Source: DAINPP01 sp963667315
GTDB taxonomy: Bacteria; Thermotogota; Thermotogae; MWEM01
Reading direction: 5' to 3'
DNA: 64,000 nt
NCBI GenBank assembly: GCA_963667315.1
Contig: OY763325.1
Span: forward strand, 1 to 64,000
The position numbers and the translations under genes are program-made. Of the stretch, positions 16,011 to 23,768 are shown one piece after another; the stretch's first letter is position 1; each line of letters begins with the position of its first letter. The notes beneath the pieces are model-generated. The model saw nothing but the letters and a program-made list of their open reading frames with translations. It ran no database searches and was not told the DNA's origin.

Positions 16011-16511
16011 ATGAAAACGATGCTTGTTTATTCGAGTAAGACGGGAAACACAAAGAAAGTTGCAGAGGAAATTATTAAAGTATTACCTGAGGGAAGCGAA
16101 ATCTATGCGGTTGAAGATGCCCCATCACCGGTGGACTATGATAATGTTATTATGGGATATTGGATAAACAGAGGAACAGCGGATGAAAAGGCGATTAAAT
16201 ATATTGAACAAATAGAAGAAAAAAAGGTTGGATTCTTCTGTACACTCGGAGCCTATCCAGATTCTGAGCATGCCAAAAAGTGTATTGTAAACGGAAATGA
16301 ACTTTTTTCCAAAAATAATAATGAAATTCTCGGAAGTTTCATCTGTCAGGGAAAGATTGACCCTGCACTGGCTGAGAAATTCAAGACTTTACCACCCGAT
16401 CATCCACATGCCATGACACCTGAAAGAAAAAAGAGACATGAGATAGCCAGTAAACATCCTGATGCAGATGATTTTAAGAAGGCCCAGGAAGTATTCGAAA
16501 GGATGTTTTAA
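16011..16511 (+). CDS. Flavodoxin-family protein linked to heme use
   Basis: The 166 residues start MKTMLVYSSKTGNTKKVAEEI, where SKTGNT is the FMN phosphate loop. The C-terminal PPDHPHAMTPERKKRHEIASKHPD segment is typical of a flavodoxin branch that accompanies tetrapyrrole-cleaving enzymes in anaerobes. It would supply electrons to the radical SAM enzyme or act on the linear tetrapyrrole; the exact role is inferred. ATG 16011 has GGGAGGAAAC upstream. Confidence 0.85.
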   Translation: MKTMLVYSSKTGNTKKVAEEIIKVLPEGSEIYAVEDAPSPVDYDNVIMGYWINRGTADEKAIKYIEQIEEKKVGFFCTLGAYPDSEHAKKCIVNGNELFSKNNNEILGSFICQGKIDPALAEKFKTLPPDHPHAMTPERKKRHEIASKHPDADDFKKAQEVFERMF

Positions 16512-16555
16512 CTTAGTTTTACGGAATTGGTTTATATATTGGAAATGAGGATTGC

Positions 16556-16584
16556 GTAGGGACAGGCACAAGCCCTGCCCCTAC
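16556..16584. repeat. REP-like hairpin between flavodoxin and araC genes
   Basis: GTAGGGACAGG and CCTGCCCCTAC pair almost perfectly around a short loop, without a T-run. Such GTAGGGGCAGG hairpins are common dispersed repeats; it might also stabilise or end the flavodoxin transcript. Confidence 0.5.
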
Positions 16585-16604
16585 ATGATATGATAAGGGA
16601 AAAT

Positions 16605-17609
16605 ATGAAACCAGATAACAAACTGCAAAAAATTAAAATGGGAGATAACGTTTCTCTCAATCAAATCACAGATGACTTTCACATTTTTCAGATGAAAGAC
16701 AAAGCAGGTTATGGGGAAATGAGAATGAACAAGGTTCTTGAAGGAATCTATATCATGTACAACGATTTTCACATGCAAAGCTGTTCTTCACAGCTGCAAA
16801 CCAATCTTGATCTGTTTTGTGTGGATCATTGTCGTGAAGGTAGGATAGAAAATGAAGTAGATGTGATGAACTATTCTTATATAGAAGCCGGTGATCTGAG
16901 AGTTGACAACCGCCATGGGCATGATTCGGATTTTTTCTTTCCTTTATCACATTATCATGGAATGACGATAGCTTTTTTCCTGGATCAGGCACAGAACGCA
17001 TTATCTGAAAACTTTAAAAATTTTCCGGTTAATTTAAGAAAGCTCAGAGAGAAATTTCTGACGAAGAGTACCCCGTTTATCTTGAGAAAGGATGAACAGA
17101 TTGGGCATATCTTTGCCGAGTTATATCATGTTCCCATGAATATCAGAAAATATTATATACGGATCAAAATCTACGAATTACTGCTTTTTTTATCCGCTGT
17201 CGAATTACCGGAAGCGATTGAGAGCAGACCTTATTTTTACAAACCTCAGGTTGAGAAGATAAAGTCCATTAGAAAATTGATGACAGAAAATCTCGACAGA
17301 CATTTCACCTTGAAAGAGCTGTCTGAAGATTATAATGTTTCACTCACTTCTTTAAAAAAATGCTTCAAGGGTGTTTACGGGATGTCCGTCTTCTCATACA
17401 TGAGAACTTACAGGATGAACCGTGCCGCATCATTACTTAAAAATACCTCCGACAGTGTTGCTGTTATTGCACTGGAAGTTGGATACAACAGCCCGAGTAA
17501 ATTTTCCACCGCCTTTAAGGAGATTATCGGATTCTCCCCACTCGAATACAGAAAATCCCCCGTCCAAATGGAGCATATTGGACATTATGGAGCGGAAAAC
17601 CTTTATTGA
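16605..17609 (+). CDS. AraC-family transcriptional regulator
   Basis: The 334 residues have an N-terminal sensing region without clear motifs and a C-terminal double HTH (about residues 225-325: FTLKELSEDYNVSLTSLKKCFKGVYGMSVFSYMRTYRMN and VAVIALEVGYNSPSKFSTAFKEIIGFSPLEYR, in pieces). This pattern resembles YbtA/PchR-type regulators of siderophore systems. ATG 16605 has AAGGG; an ATG 15 nt upstream is less well placed. It probably controls the ABC pair immediately downstream, perhaps with the iron chelate as inducer. Confidence 0.88.
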   Translation: MKPDNKLQKIKMGDNVSLNQITDDFHIFQMKDKAGYGEMRMNKVLEGIYIMYNDFHMQSCSSQLQTNLDLFCVDHCREGRIENEVDVMNYSYIEAGDLRVDNRHGHDSDFFFPLSHYHGMTIAFFLDQAQNALSENFKNFPVNLRKLREKFLTKSTPFILRKDEQIGHIFAELYHVPMNIRKYYIRIKIYELLLFLSAVELPEAIESRPYFYKPQVEKIKSIRKLMTENLDRHFTLKELSEDYNVSLTSLKKCFKGVYGMSVFSYMRTYRMNRAASLLKNTSDSVAVIALEVGYNSPSKFSTAFKEIIGFSPLEYRKSPVQMEHIGHYGAENLY

Positions 17610-17615
17610 TCCTGC

Positions 17616-17656
17616 TATAATCATTTTTGGAATTAGTTTTTTCAAACAAAAATGAT
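17616..17656 (+). promoter_or_regulatory. -10 element and leader inverted repeat before the ABC pair
   Basis: TGC-TATAAT (17613-17621) is followed by a 10-bp inverted repeat ATCATTTTTG (17620-17629) and CAAAAATGAT (17647-17656) placed over the start of transcription. It is either an operator or a leader hairpin. Confidence 0.45.
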
Positions 17657-17670
17657 AAAAGGAGCGGATC

Positions 17671-19449
17671 ATGAAGAAAAAAAACGTAGTATCAACCATT
17701 CTTTCGTTTGCATCAAAATGTAAATGGAAGATGATTATTTCGGTTATCTGTGCCACCATCAGTGTTTTTGGCGGTATTGTGCCCTATGTGGGAGCTTACA
17801 GAATCATTCGATTGTTTATCGACCAGACTGCAACGACGCAAAATGTTTTGGATTGGGTCTGGATCATTCTTGCCGGTTATGTCATAAAGGTTGCCTTTCA
17901 TACTTTCTCAACCATGTTATCTCATATTTCTGCCTATATCATTCTGGAACAGATTCGTTTGACAATTATTCGGAAATTGATGAAGGCACCGCTTGGAACG
18001 GTCCTGAATCAAAGAGTCGGGTCTATGAAGCATATCATCGTTGACAAAGTTGAAGAAATAGAGATTCCACTTGCACATGTTATTCCAGAGCTGTTCTCAC
18101 ATATGCTGCTGCCCATAGCGGTGTTTGTTTTTCTGTTGACGATAGACTGGAGAATGGCTTTGGCTGCTCTCATAACGATACCGATAGCCGGGGTTTCAAT
18201 GGCTGTGATGATGAAGAACTTCAACACACAATATAAGCATTACATGAAGGCAAGTGATCATGTCAACAGTGTTATTGTTGAATATGCTGAAGGAATAGAG
18301 GTGATTAAGGCGTTCAATCAGTCATCCTCTTCGTATGAAAAGTTTGCGTATGCGATTAAATCTTTTAAAGAATATACCCTGGATTGGTTTTCCAGTACAT
18401 GGGGCTTGATGAATTTCACTCTTTCGGTTTTACCTTCTTCATTGCTCGGAACGGTGCCAATCGGTATGTATTTGTACATGAACGGACAGCTTTCACCCTC
18501 TGATTTCACCATGTGTATCATCCTTTCACTTGGAATTGTCGCACCGCTTCTTAAATTTTCGGTGTTTATCAATGATGCGAAGTCTATAGAATATTCGATC
18601 AAGGATGTCAACAAATTACTGGAGATAAAAGAATTGAAAGACAGTAAGGAAAGAATCATTCTCACGGATTATAATGTTGAATTTAAAAATTGTTCATTTG
18701 CCTATTCAGGCTTAACAAAGGATCGCGTTCTTCACAATATCAATCTCAAAATTCCTGAAGGGGACTATTATGCATTGGTGGGTCCTTCAGGTGGCGGGAA
18801 ATCTACGATTGCAAAATTACTGGCAAGATTCTGGGATGTAGATGATGGGGCAATTACCATTGGCGGTACGGATATTCGAAAGATTCCAATTGCGCAATTG
18901 ACAAAGATGATCAGCTTCGTCACGCAGGATAATTTTCTCTTCGACTGTTCCATAATGGACAATATTCGTCTCGGAAATCGTTATGCAAGTGATGAAGATG
19001 TGTACAGGGCAGCAAAGGCAGCCATGTGTGATGAATTTATCAGAAAACTGGATAATGGTTATCACACAGATGCCGGAGAGGCCGGGAAAAGACTTTCCGG
19101 TGGAGAAAAGCAGAGAATTGCAGTGGCAAGAGCCATTCTTAAAGATGCTCCAATCGTTATTCTTGATGAGGCGACGGCCTTCACAGATCCTGAAAATGAA
19201 CATAAGATTCAGAAATCACTGGCAGCACTCACAAAAGATAAGACATTGCTCGTTATTGCACATCGTTTATCAACGGTGAAAAATGCCGATAGAATTATTC
19301 TGATGGAAAAAGGACAGATTCATGAAGTGGATACACATGAGCATCTGCTGCTGAACAATCAGCTTTACGCAGGCATGTGGCAGGCGCATATCAACTCAAA
19401 GAGCTGGTCAACGGCTTCCGGGAAAAAAGAGGTGGAAATGAATGTTTAA
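17671..19449 (+). CDS. ABC transporter half with fused ATPase (YbtP/IrtA-like), subunit 1
   Basis: The 592 residues comprise a six-segment type-IV membrane domain (about 1-310) and an ATPase domain with Walker A GPSGGGKST, signature RLSGGEKQR, Walker B IVILDEAT and H-loop IAHRLST. Exporter-fold pairs like YbtPQ and IrtAB import Fe-siderophores; many others export. Signature, Walker and switch residues look complete. Location after an AraC regulator and among iron genes favours Fe-chelate uptake. SD AAGGAG (17657-17662). It overlaps the second half-transporter by 8 nt. Confidence 0.87.
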   Translation: MKKKNVVSTILSFASKCKWKMIISVICATISVFGGIVPYVGAYRIIRLFIDQTATTQNVLDWVWIILAGYVIKVAFHTFSTMLSHISAYIILEQIRLTIIRKLMKAPLGTVLNQRVGSMKHIIVDKVEEIEIPLAHVIPELFSHMLLPIAVFVFLLTIDWRMALAALITIPIAGVSMAVMMKNFNTQYKHYMKASDHVNSVIVEYAEGIEVIKAFNQSSSSYEKFAYAIKSFKEYTLDWFSSTWGLMNFTLSVLPSSLLGTVPIGMYLYMNGQLSPSDFTMCIILSLGIVAPLLKFSVFINDAKSIEYSIKDVNKLLEIKELKDSKERIILTDYNVEFKNCSFAYSGLTKDRVLHNINLKIPEGDYYALVGPSGGGKSTIAKLLARFWDVDDGAITIGGTDIRKIPIAQLTKMISFVTQDNFLFDCSIMDNIRLGNRYASDEDVYRAAKAAMCDEFIRKLDNGYHTDAGEAGKRLSGGEKQRIAVARAILKDAPIVILDEATAFTDPENEHKIQKSLAALTKDKTLLVIAHRLSTVKNADRIILMEKGQIHEVDTHEHLLLNNQLYAGMWQAHINSKSWSTASGKKEVEMNV

Positions 19450-21205
19450 AACGATTAAAAGATTTATAAACTGGACAGGTGATTATAAAAAGCGCTTGTA
19501 TATTGGCTTTGTCTATTCATTCTTTGTTTCACTCTTTGCGGCTGTGTCTGTCATGCTGGGCGCCTATTCACTCATGCTTGTTGTTCAGGATTTGCGTGGA
19601 GAAGTTAAACTCTCAAATGGAAATATCTGGTTGTTGCTTGGTCTGATGATTCTGTTTGTGTTGTTAAGATTTCTGTTCTCCTATCTCCGAGCTAAAACAC
19701 AGGAGAGTGTCGGGTATGAAATCGCCGCGCAGGAACGTATGGAGATCGGTAATATTCTGAAGCGCGTACCACTTGGTTATTTCAGGAAAAATAACACAGG
19801 GGATATCAGCGCAACGATCACCACTCAATTGACATTTATGGAATTACTAGGTCTCAAGATGCTTGATATCATTGTCAACGGTTATATCAACGTCTTTGTT
19901 GTCATCATTTGTCTGGCATTCTTTAACATTCCAATAGCCCTGATCAGTCTTGGCGGTGTGCTTCTTTCCGGTGTGTTTATAAAGATATTGAATAGGTTCA
20001 GTGAGAAAACCTCTCCCGTTGTACATGACGCTCAGGAAAAGATGACCAAAGCGACCATCGAATACCTTCGTGGGATGAGTGTCGTGAAATCATTCGGGAT
20101 GACGGGTGCCAGTGTGAAAAGTGTGAAGGAGGCGTATAAAAAGAGCCGTAAGGTCAACATCAGGGGTGAGATACAATTTGCACCGATAACTGCCCTGCAT
20201 CTATTCGCTTTGAAACTGGCATCAACGGGTATTGTCTGGTTTGCCAGTCTGATGGTATTAAATGCTCAGGGGCCCGTTCAATTCGCCGATTTTTTCGGTA
20301 TTCCGGTCATGATGGTTATTTTCTCCTTTTCATTGTTTGCCCATGTTGAGTCGGTTAATGATTCTGCACATGTTCTCGGCCTGATTGATTCCACACTGAA
20401 TAATCTTGAAAACCTTAAAAATACAGAGTTCATTGACAGTAATGGAAAAGATGTTTCGATTGACAGCTATGATATTGCATTTGAAAATGTAACTTTTTCA
20501 TATGAAGATATACAGGTGATTAAAGATCTGACGTTGAAAATCCCACAGGGAAAAACAACGGCAATAGTGGGGCCTTCCGGAAGTGGAAAGACAACACTCT
20601 GCAATCTGATTGCCAGGTTTTACGATGTTGACAGGGGACGTATCACGGTTGGGAATCATGACATTCGTGAATTTACCTGTGACAGCCTGCTGTCCAATAT
20701 CAGCATGGTATTTCAGAACGTTTATCTCTTCCACGACACCGTCAGAAACAATATAAAATTCGGAAAGGCTGATGCAACGGAAGATGAAATTATAGAAGCG
20801 GCGAAAAAGGCCAGATGCCATGATTTTATCATGGAACTCCCCTGCGGCTATGACACCAAAATTGGAGAAATGGGCTCTTCCCTCTCAGGTGGAGAAAAAC
20901 AGAGAATCTCCATCGCGCGAGCCATTCTCAAAGATGCCCCGATCATTATTCTCGATGAAGCAACAGCGAGTATTGATCCCGAAAACGAATACCTGATTCA
21001 ATCAGCGTTGAGTGAATTAACACGTGAAAAGACGATCATTATAATCGCTCACAGATTGGCGACGATAGAGAACGCCGACCAGATCGTTGTGCTTGAAGAA
21101 GGTCGAATCGTTCAGAATGGTAGACATGAACAGTTGATCAATGAACAAGGGGTTTACAGAAAATTTCTGGATATTCGTATGGAGGCTGAAAACTGGGCGA
21201 TTTGA
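19442..21205 (+). CDS. ABC transporter half with fused ATPase (YbtQ/IrtB-like), subunit 2
   Basis: The 587 residues have the same layout as the partner: six membrane segments, then Walker A GPSGSGKTT, Q-loop VFQNVYLF, signature SLSGGEKQR, Walker B IIILDEATASIDPENE and IAHRLATIENADQ. Both nucleotide sites of the heterodimer should be catalytically competent, since this half keeps the glutamate after Walker B. It starts inside the end of the first gene with GAGGTGG as SD, indicating coupled translation and 1:1 assembly. Confidence 0.87.
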   Translation: MFKTIKRFINWTGDYKKRLYIGFVYSFFVSLFAAVSVMLGAYSLMLVVQDLRGEVKLSNGNIWLLLGLMILFVLLRFLFSYLRAKTQESVGYEIAAQERMEIGNILKRVPLGYFRKNNTGDISATITTQLTFMELLGLKMLDIIVNGYINVFVVIICLAFFNIPIALISLGGVLLSGVFIKILNRFSEKTSPVVHDAQEKMTKATIEYLRGMSVVKSFGMTGASVKSVKEAYKKSRKVNIRGEIQFAPITALHLFALKLASTGIVWFASLMVLNAQGPVQFADFFGIPVMMVIFSFSLFAHVESVNDSAHVLGLIDSTLNNLENLKNTEFIDSNGKDVSIDSYDIAFENVTFSYEDIQVIKDLTLKIPQGKTTAIVGPSGSGKTTLCNLIARFYDVDRGRITVGNHDIREFTCDSLLSNISMVFQNVYLFHDTVRNNIKFGKADATEDEIIEAAKKARCHDFIMELPCGYDTKIGEMGSSLSGGEKQRISIARAILKDAPIIILDEATASIDPENEYLIQSALSELTREKTIIIIAHRLATIENADQIVVLEEGRIVQNGRHEQLINEQGVYRKFLDIRMEAENWAI

Positions 21206-21222
21206 TCGGTAGTTGTGTTAAT

Positions 21223-21257
21223 GACGGTTTTGAAGATTTTCAGAACCGTCTTTTTTT
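21223..21257 (+). terminator. Rho-independent terminator of the ABC pair
   Basis: GACGGTT (21223-21229) pairs with AACCGTC (21244-21250), extended inward by TGAA/TTCA, then seven T. Confidence 0.9.
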
Positions 21258-21277
21258 ATATGAATTTTACATATATA
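21257..21277. promoter_or_regulatory. Operator-like site B (TATATG-N7-CATATATA)
   Basis: An exact TATATG (21257-21262), seven bases, CATATA (21270-21275). Its centre lies 28 bp before the -35 of the flavodoxin 2 promoter, the same spacing as sites C and D. Confidence 0.6.
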
Positions 21278-21293
21278 TAGTCAAACAGGTATA

Positions 21294-21322
21294 TTGACAT
21301 GTTATATTTAAGGTGATATACT
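21294..21322 (+). promoter_or_regulatory. Sigma-70 promoter of flavodoxin 2
   Basis: TTGACA (21294-21299), 17 bp, TATACT (21317-21322), the same hexamers and spacing as the heme-importer promoter. The leader to the ATG is about 115 nt. Confidence 0.85.
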
Positions 21323-21444
21323 AATTATAGTTACATCTACAAAAATTAACGGGTATAAACTGGATGAATGAGGGGATTTAATCAATAGTATAAACGCGTC
21401 AAAGATTCGAATTATCATTTTTTCAAACTTGGAGGTCATGTAGT

Positions 21445-21870
21445 ATGAGCAAGGTACTGGTGGTTTACTGGTCACAGACAGGAAATACGGAAATGATGGC
21501 AGAAGCCGTTGCTGAGGGGGCAAAAGCAAAAGGTGCAGAAGTTGAACTCGTTAACGTATCCGATGCAAACGCAGGAATGATCGATGCGGCAGATGGGGTG
21601 GCTCTTGGCTGTCCTTCAATGGGTGTTGAAGTTCTTGAAGAAACAGAAATGGAACCATTTGTAGCAGAAATAGAATCCAGTGTTTCAGGGAAACTTCTTG
21701 GTCTTTTCGGATCCTATGACTGGGGTGACGGTCAGTGGATGAGAGATTGGGGGGAAAGAATGGAAGGCTGCGGAGCAAATCTCGTTGATGAAGGACTTAT
21801 CGCACATCTCACACCGGATGATGAAGCAAAGGAAAACTGCAAAGCACTCGGAGAAAAACTCGCCAGCTAA
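21445..21870 (+). CDS. Short-chain flavodoxin
   Basis: The 141 residues are a classic clostridial-type flavodoxin: FMN phosphate loop SQTGNTE (residues 10-16), FMN-stacking loop around LGCPSMGVE and the second loop GSYDWGDGQWM. Such proteins replace ferredoxin when iron is short, which fits its neighbourhood and the shared operator motif. SD GGAGG (21430-21434). Monocistronic with its own promoter and terminator. Confidence 0.95.
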   Translation: MSKVLVVYWSQTGNTEMMAEAVAEGAKAKGAEVELVNVSDANAGMIDAADGVALGCPSMGVEVLEETEMEPFVAEIESSVSGKLLGLFGSYDWGDGQWMRDWGERMEGCGANLVDEGLIAHLTPDDEAKENCKALGEKLAS

Positions 21871-21934
21871 AATACCGGGGATATATTTAAGATAAGAAAC
21901 ACCTTCTGAACTTTGGATATTCAATCAACCATAC

Positions 21935-21965
21935 AAAAAAGACCGTTATTGTGACGGTCTTTTTT
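21935..21965 (+). terminator. Rho-independent terminator of flavodoxin 2
   Basis: AAAAAAGACCGT, loop TATTGTG, ACGGTC and six T. Confidence 0.92.
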
Positions 21966-21982
21966 ATCTTTATTTGTGTTAG

Positions 21983-22022
21983 ACTTGTTAAGTGTATAAA
22001 GTTATATAAACATTTAACAAGT
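21983..22022. promoter_or_regulatory. Widely spaced inverted repeat ACTTGTTAA / TTAACAAGT
   Basis: Perfect 9-bp arms (21983-21991 and 22014-22022) lie just before the SD of the next gene. TTAACAAGTT also occurs in the dyad inside the heme-importer promoter (11594-11603), hinting at a shared regulator. Confidence 0.45.
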
Positions 22023-22042
22023 TCAATATTGGGGGGATCTAA

Positions 22043-23098
22043 ATGAAGTTATTGAAGGTTGTACTATCAATTTTTGTGATTTTAATTGTAATCGTTGGTG
22101 GCTATTTTCTCTTTATGACATTGACGGATTATAAACCGGAGGAAGTTATTACATTAGAGATTAAAAACAATCCAGACAGAGTTATTGAAGCGGATGAAAC
22201 CATAAGTATCATGACGTTTAATATAGGATATGCCGGTCTTGATAAGGGACAGGATTTCTTTATGGATGGTGGAACCATGTCTCTTTCAAAAAGTGAAGAA
22301 AAGACTAAAGAGAATCTCAACAGTATGATTAAATTTATGAAAGAAAATCCTGCTGACATAATTCTCCTTCAGGAAGTGGATGTTCAGGCAAGGAGAAGCT
22401 ACAACATTGATCAGTATAAAATAATCACAGATAAAATGAAAGATTACAGCTCTGCCTTCGCTGTTAATTACAAAGTTCCCTGGGTACCACTTCCACTTCT
22501 TGATCCGATGGGAGGTGTAGAAGCAGGGTTATTATCCTTATCCAGATTCAACCTGAAAGAGGCAAAACGTTATCAGTATCCGGGAGATGCAGGCTGGCCC
22601 ATGCAGCTGGCACTTCTTGACAGATGTTTTTTAGAAAGCAGAGTACCCGTTGGAAATGGAAAAGAACTCGTTGTATTGAATTCCCATCTGTCAGCTTATG
22701 ACAAAGGTGGTACCATCAGAAAGCAGCAGCTGGATTATCTGAGAAATTATATTCTTTCAGAGTATGGGAATGGAAATTATGTTGTCGTTGGTGGTGACTG
22801 GAATCATCAGATACCGGGAACGGATGCCGCAGCTTTTGAAACGACTCAAAAATGGCCTGATTGGCTTGTAAAACTTCCCGAAGATTTCAAACCGGAAGGC
22901 TTTGAATGGGGAGCGGACAAATCAGTTCCTTCAAACAGAACGCTTGATCAGAAATATACAAAAGGCGTTAATTTCCTTTCTGTTATTGATGGTTTTCTTG
23001 TATCGCCGAACGTAGAAATTGTTAATGTTCAGGGGTACTCTCTCGATTTTGAATACTCAGATCATAACCCTGTAGAAATAGAAATTGTGTTGAAATAA
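22043..23098 (+). CDS. Membrane-anchored endonuclease/exonuclease/phosphatase-family protein
   Basis: The 351 residues begin with an uncleaved membrane anchor (about 5-27), so the catalytic domain faces outside the cytoplasm. EEP-fold motifs are MTFNIGYAG (N), LLQEVDVQARRS (metal-binding E), LNSHLSAYDKGG (H), GGDWNHQIPGT (D, N) and YSDHNPVEIEI (catalytic H pair). Substrates in the family include phospholipids, inositol phosphates and DNA; none can be assigned here. SD GGGGGG (22031-22036). Confidence 0.85.
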   Translation: MKLLKVVLSIFVILIVIVGGYFLFMTLTDYKPEEVITLEIKNNPDRVIEADETISIMTFNIGYAGLDKGQDFFMDGGTMSLSKSEEKTKENLNSMIKFMKENPADIILLQEVDVQARRSYNIDQYKIITDKMKDYSSAFAVNYKVPWVPLPLLDPMGGVEAGLLSLSRFNLKEAKRYQYPGDAGWPMQLALLDRCFLESRVPVGNGKELVVLNSHLSAYDKGGTIRKQQLDYLRNYILSEYGNGNYVVVGGDWNHQIPGTDAAAFETTQKWPDWLVKLPEDFKPEGFEWGADKSVPSNRTLDQKYTKGVNFLSVIDGFLVSPNVEIVNVQGYSLDFEYSDHNPVEIEIVLK

Positions 23099-23119
23099 TT
23101 ATAAATGCTGAAAAGAATG

Positions 23120-23150
23120 GCGGTGTTAGTTTAACATCGCTCTCTTTGTT
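23120..23150. terminator. Hairpin between convergent genes
   Basis: A 9-bp stem GCGGTGTTA / TAACATCGC with a 3-nt loop, followed by a T-rich tract. It probably ends the EEP gene. Confidence 0.5.
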
Positions 23151-23152
23151 TG

Positions 23153-23551
23153 TTAAACTATCTTTATTTTCATGGCAACGGCAAAGACTTCAAAACCTTT
23201 CGTTTCATACCAGGTTATCAGTTCTTCTTCACATATCAGCTGTACGTGAAGATTCATTTTCACACAGTCATTTACAAGCTTTTTCAGGATTTCAGAACCA
23301 ATTCCTCTGTTGCGATATTCTGATTCAACACCAATTCCACAAATATAAGCATTGATTATGCCATCGGATATGACACGTCCCGTTCCGATTAATTTATCTC
23401 CGTCATAAACATAAATGATACGGAAGCTGTTTTTCATCGCAGTTTTCAGTGAATCAGCATCGATTTTCAAATATTGCTGCCATTCTAATGAACGATATAG
23501 TTCAAACAAATTTCCATCTTTCTTTTCCTGATATATAAATTCATATTTCAT
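23153..23551 (-). CDS. GNAT family acetyltransferase
   Basis: The 132 residues carry motif A of acetyl-CoA binding, IGVESEYRNRGIGSEILKKLV (R/Q-x-x-G-x-G/A form in pieces), preceded by the beta4 strand INAYICGIG. The acceptor is unknown. ATG 23551 follows AGGAGAAC. It is a single gene convergent with the EEP gene. Confidence 0.85.
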   Translation of the reverse strand: MKYEFIYQEKKDGNLFELYRSLEWQQYLKIDADSLKTAMKNSFRIIYVYDGDKLIGTGRVISDGIINAYICGIGVESEYRNRGIGSEILKKLVNDCVKMNLHVQLICEEELITWYETKGFEVFAVAMKIKIV

Positions 23552-23670
23552 GATGTTCTCCTTTTAATCAAATCCTATAATTAGTAGAGATAAGATAGCC
23601 ATACTGATATACGATGAGGTTTAGTTATTATATCAAATATGATTAACTATTTGTTATCCGAATAGTTATA

Positions 23671-23690
23671 GGTATAAGATATCTTATACC
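23671..23690. promoter_or_regulatory. Perfect 20-bp palindrome upstream of the chemoreceptor gene
   Basis: The ten bases GGTATAAGAT are followed by their exact complement (23681-23690). It lies about 80 bp before the GTG start, between AT-rich promoter-like sequences, and looks like an operator. Confidence 0.5.
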
Positions 23691-23768
23691 CTATAATATG
23701 ATAGAGGGATGTATTATAGTTATTATATAGATAATTATACTTGATCTGTAAGAAGAGGGGGAATTTCA

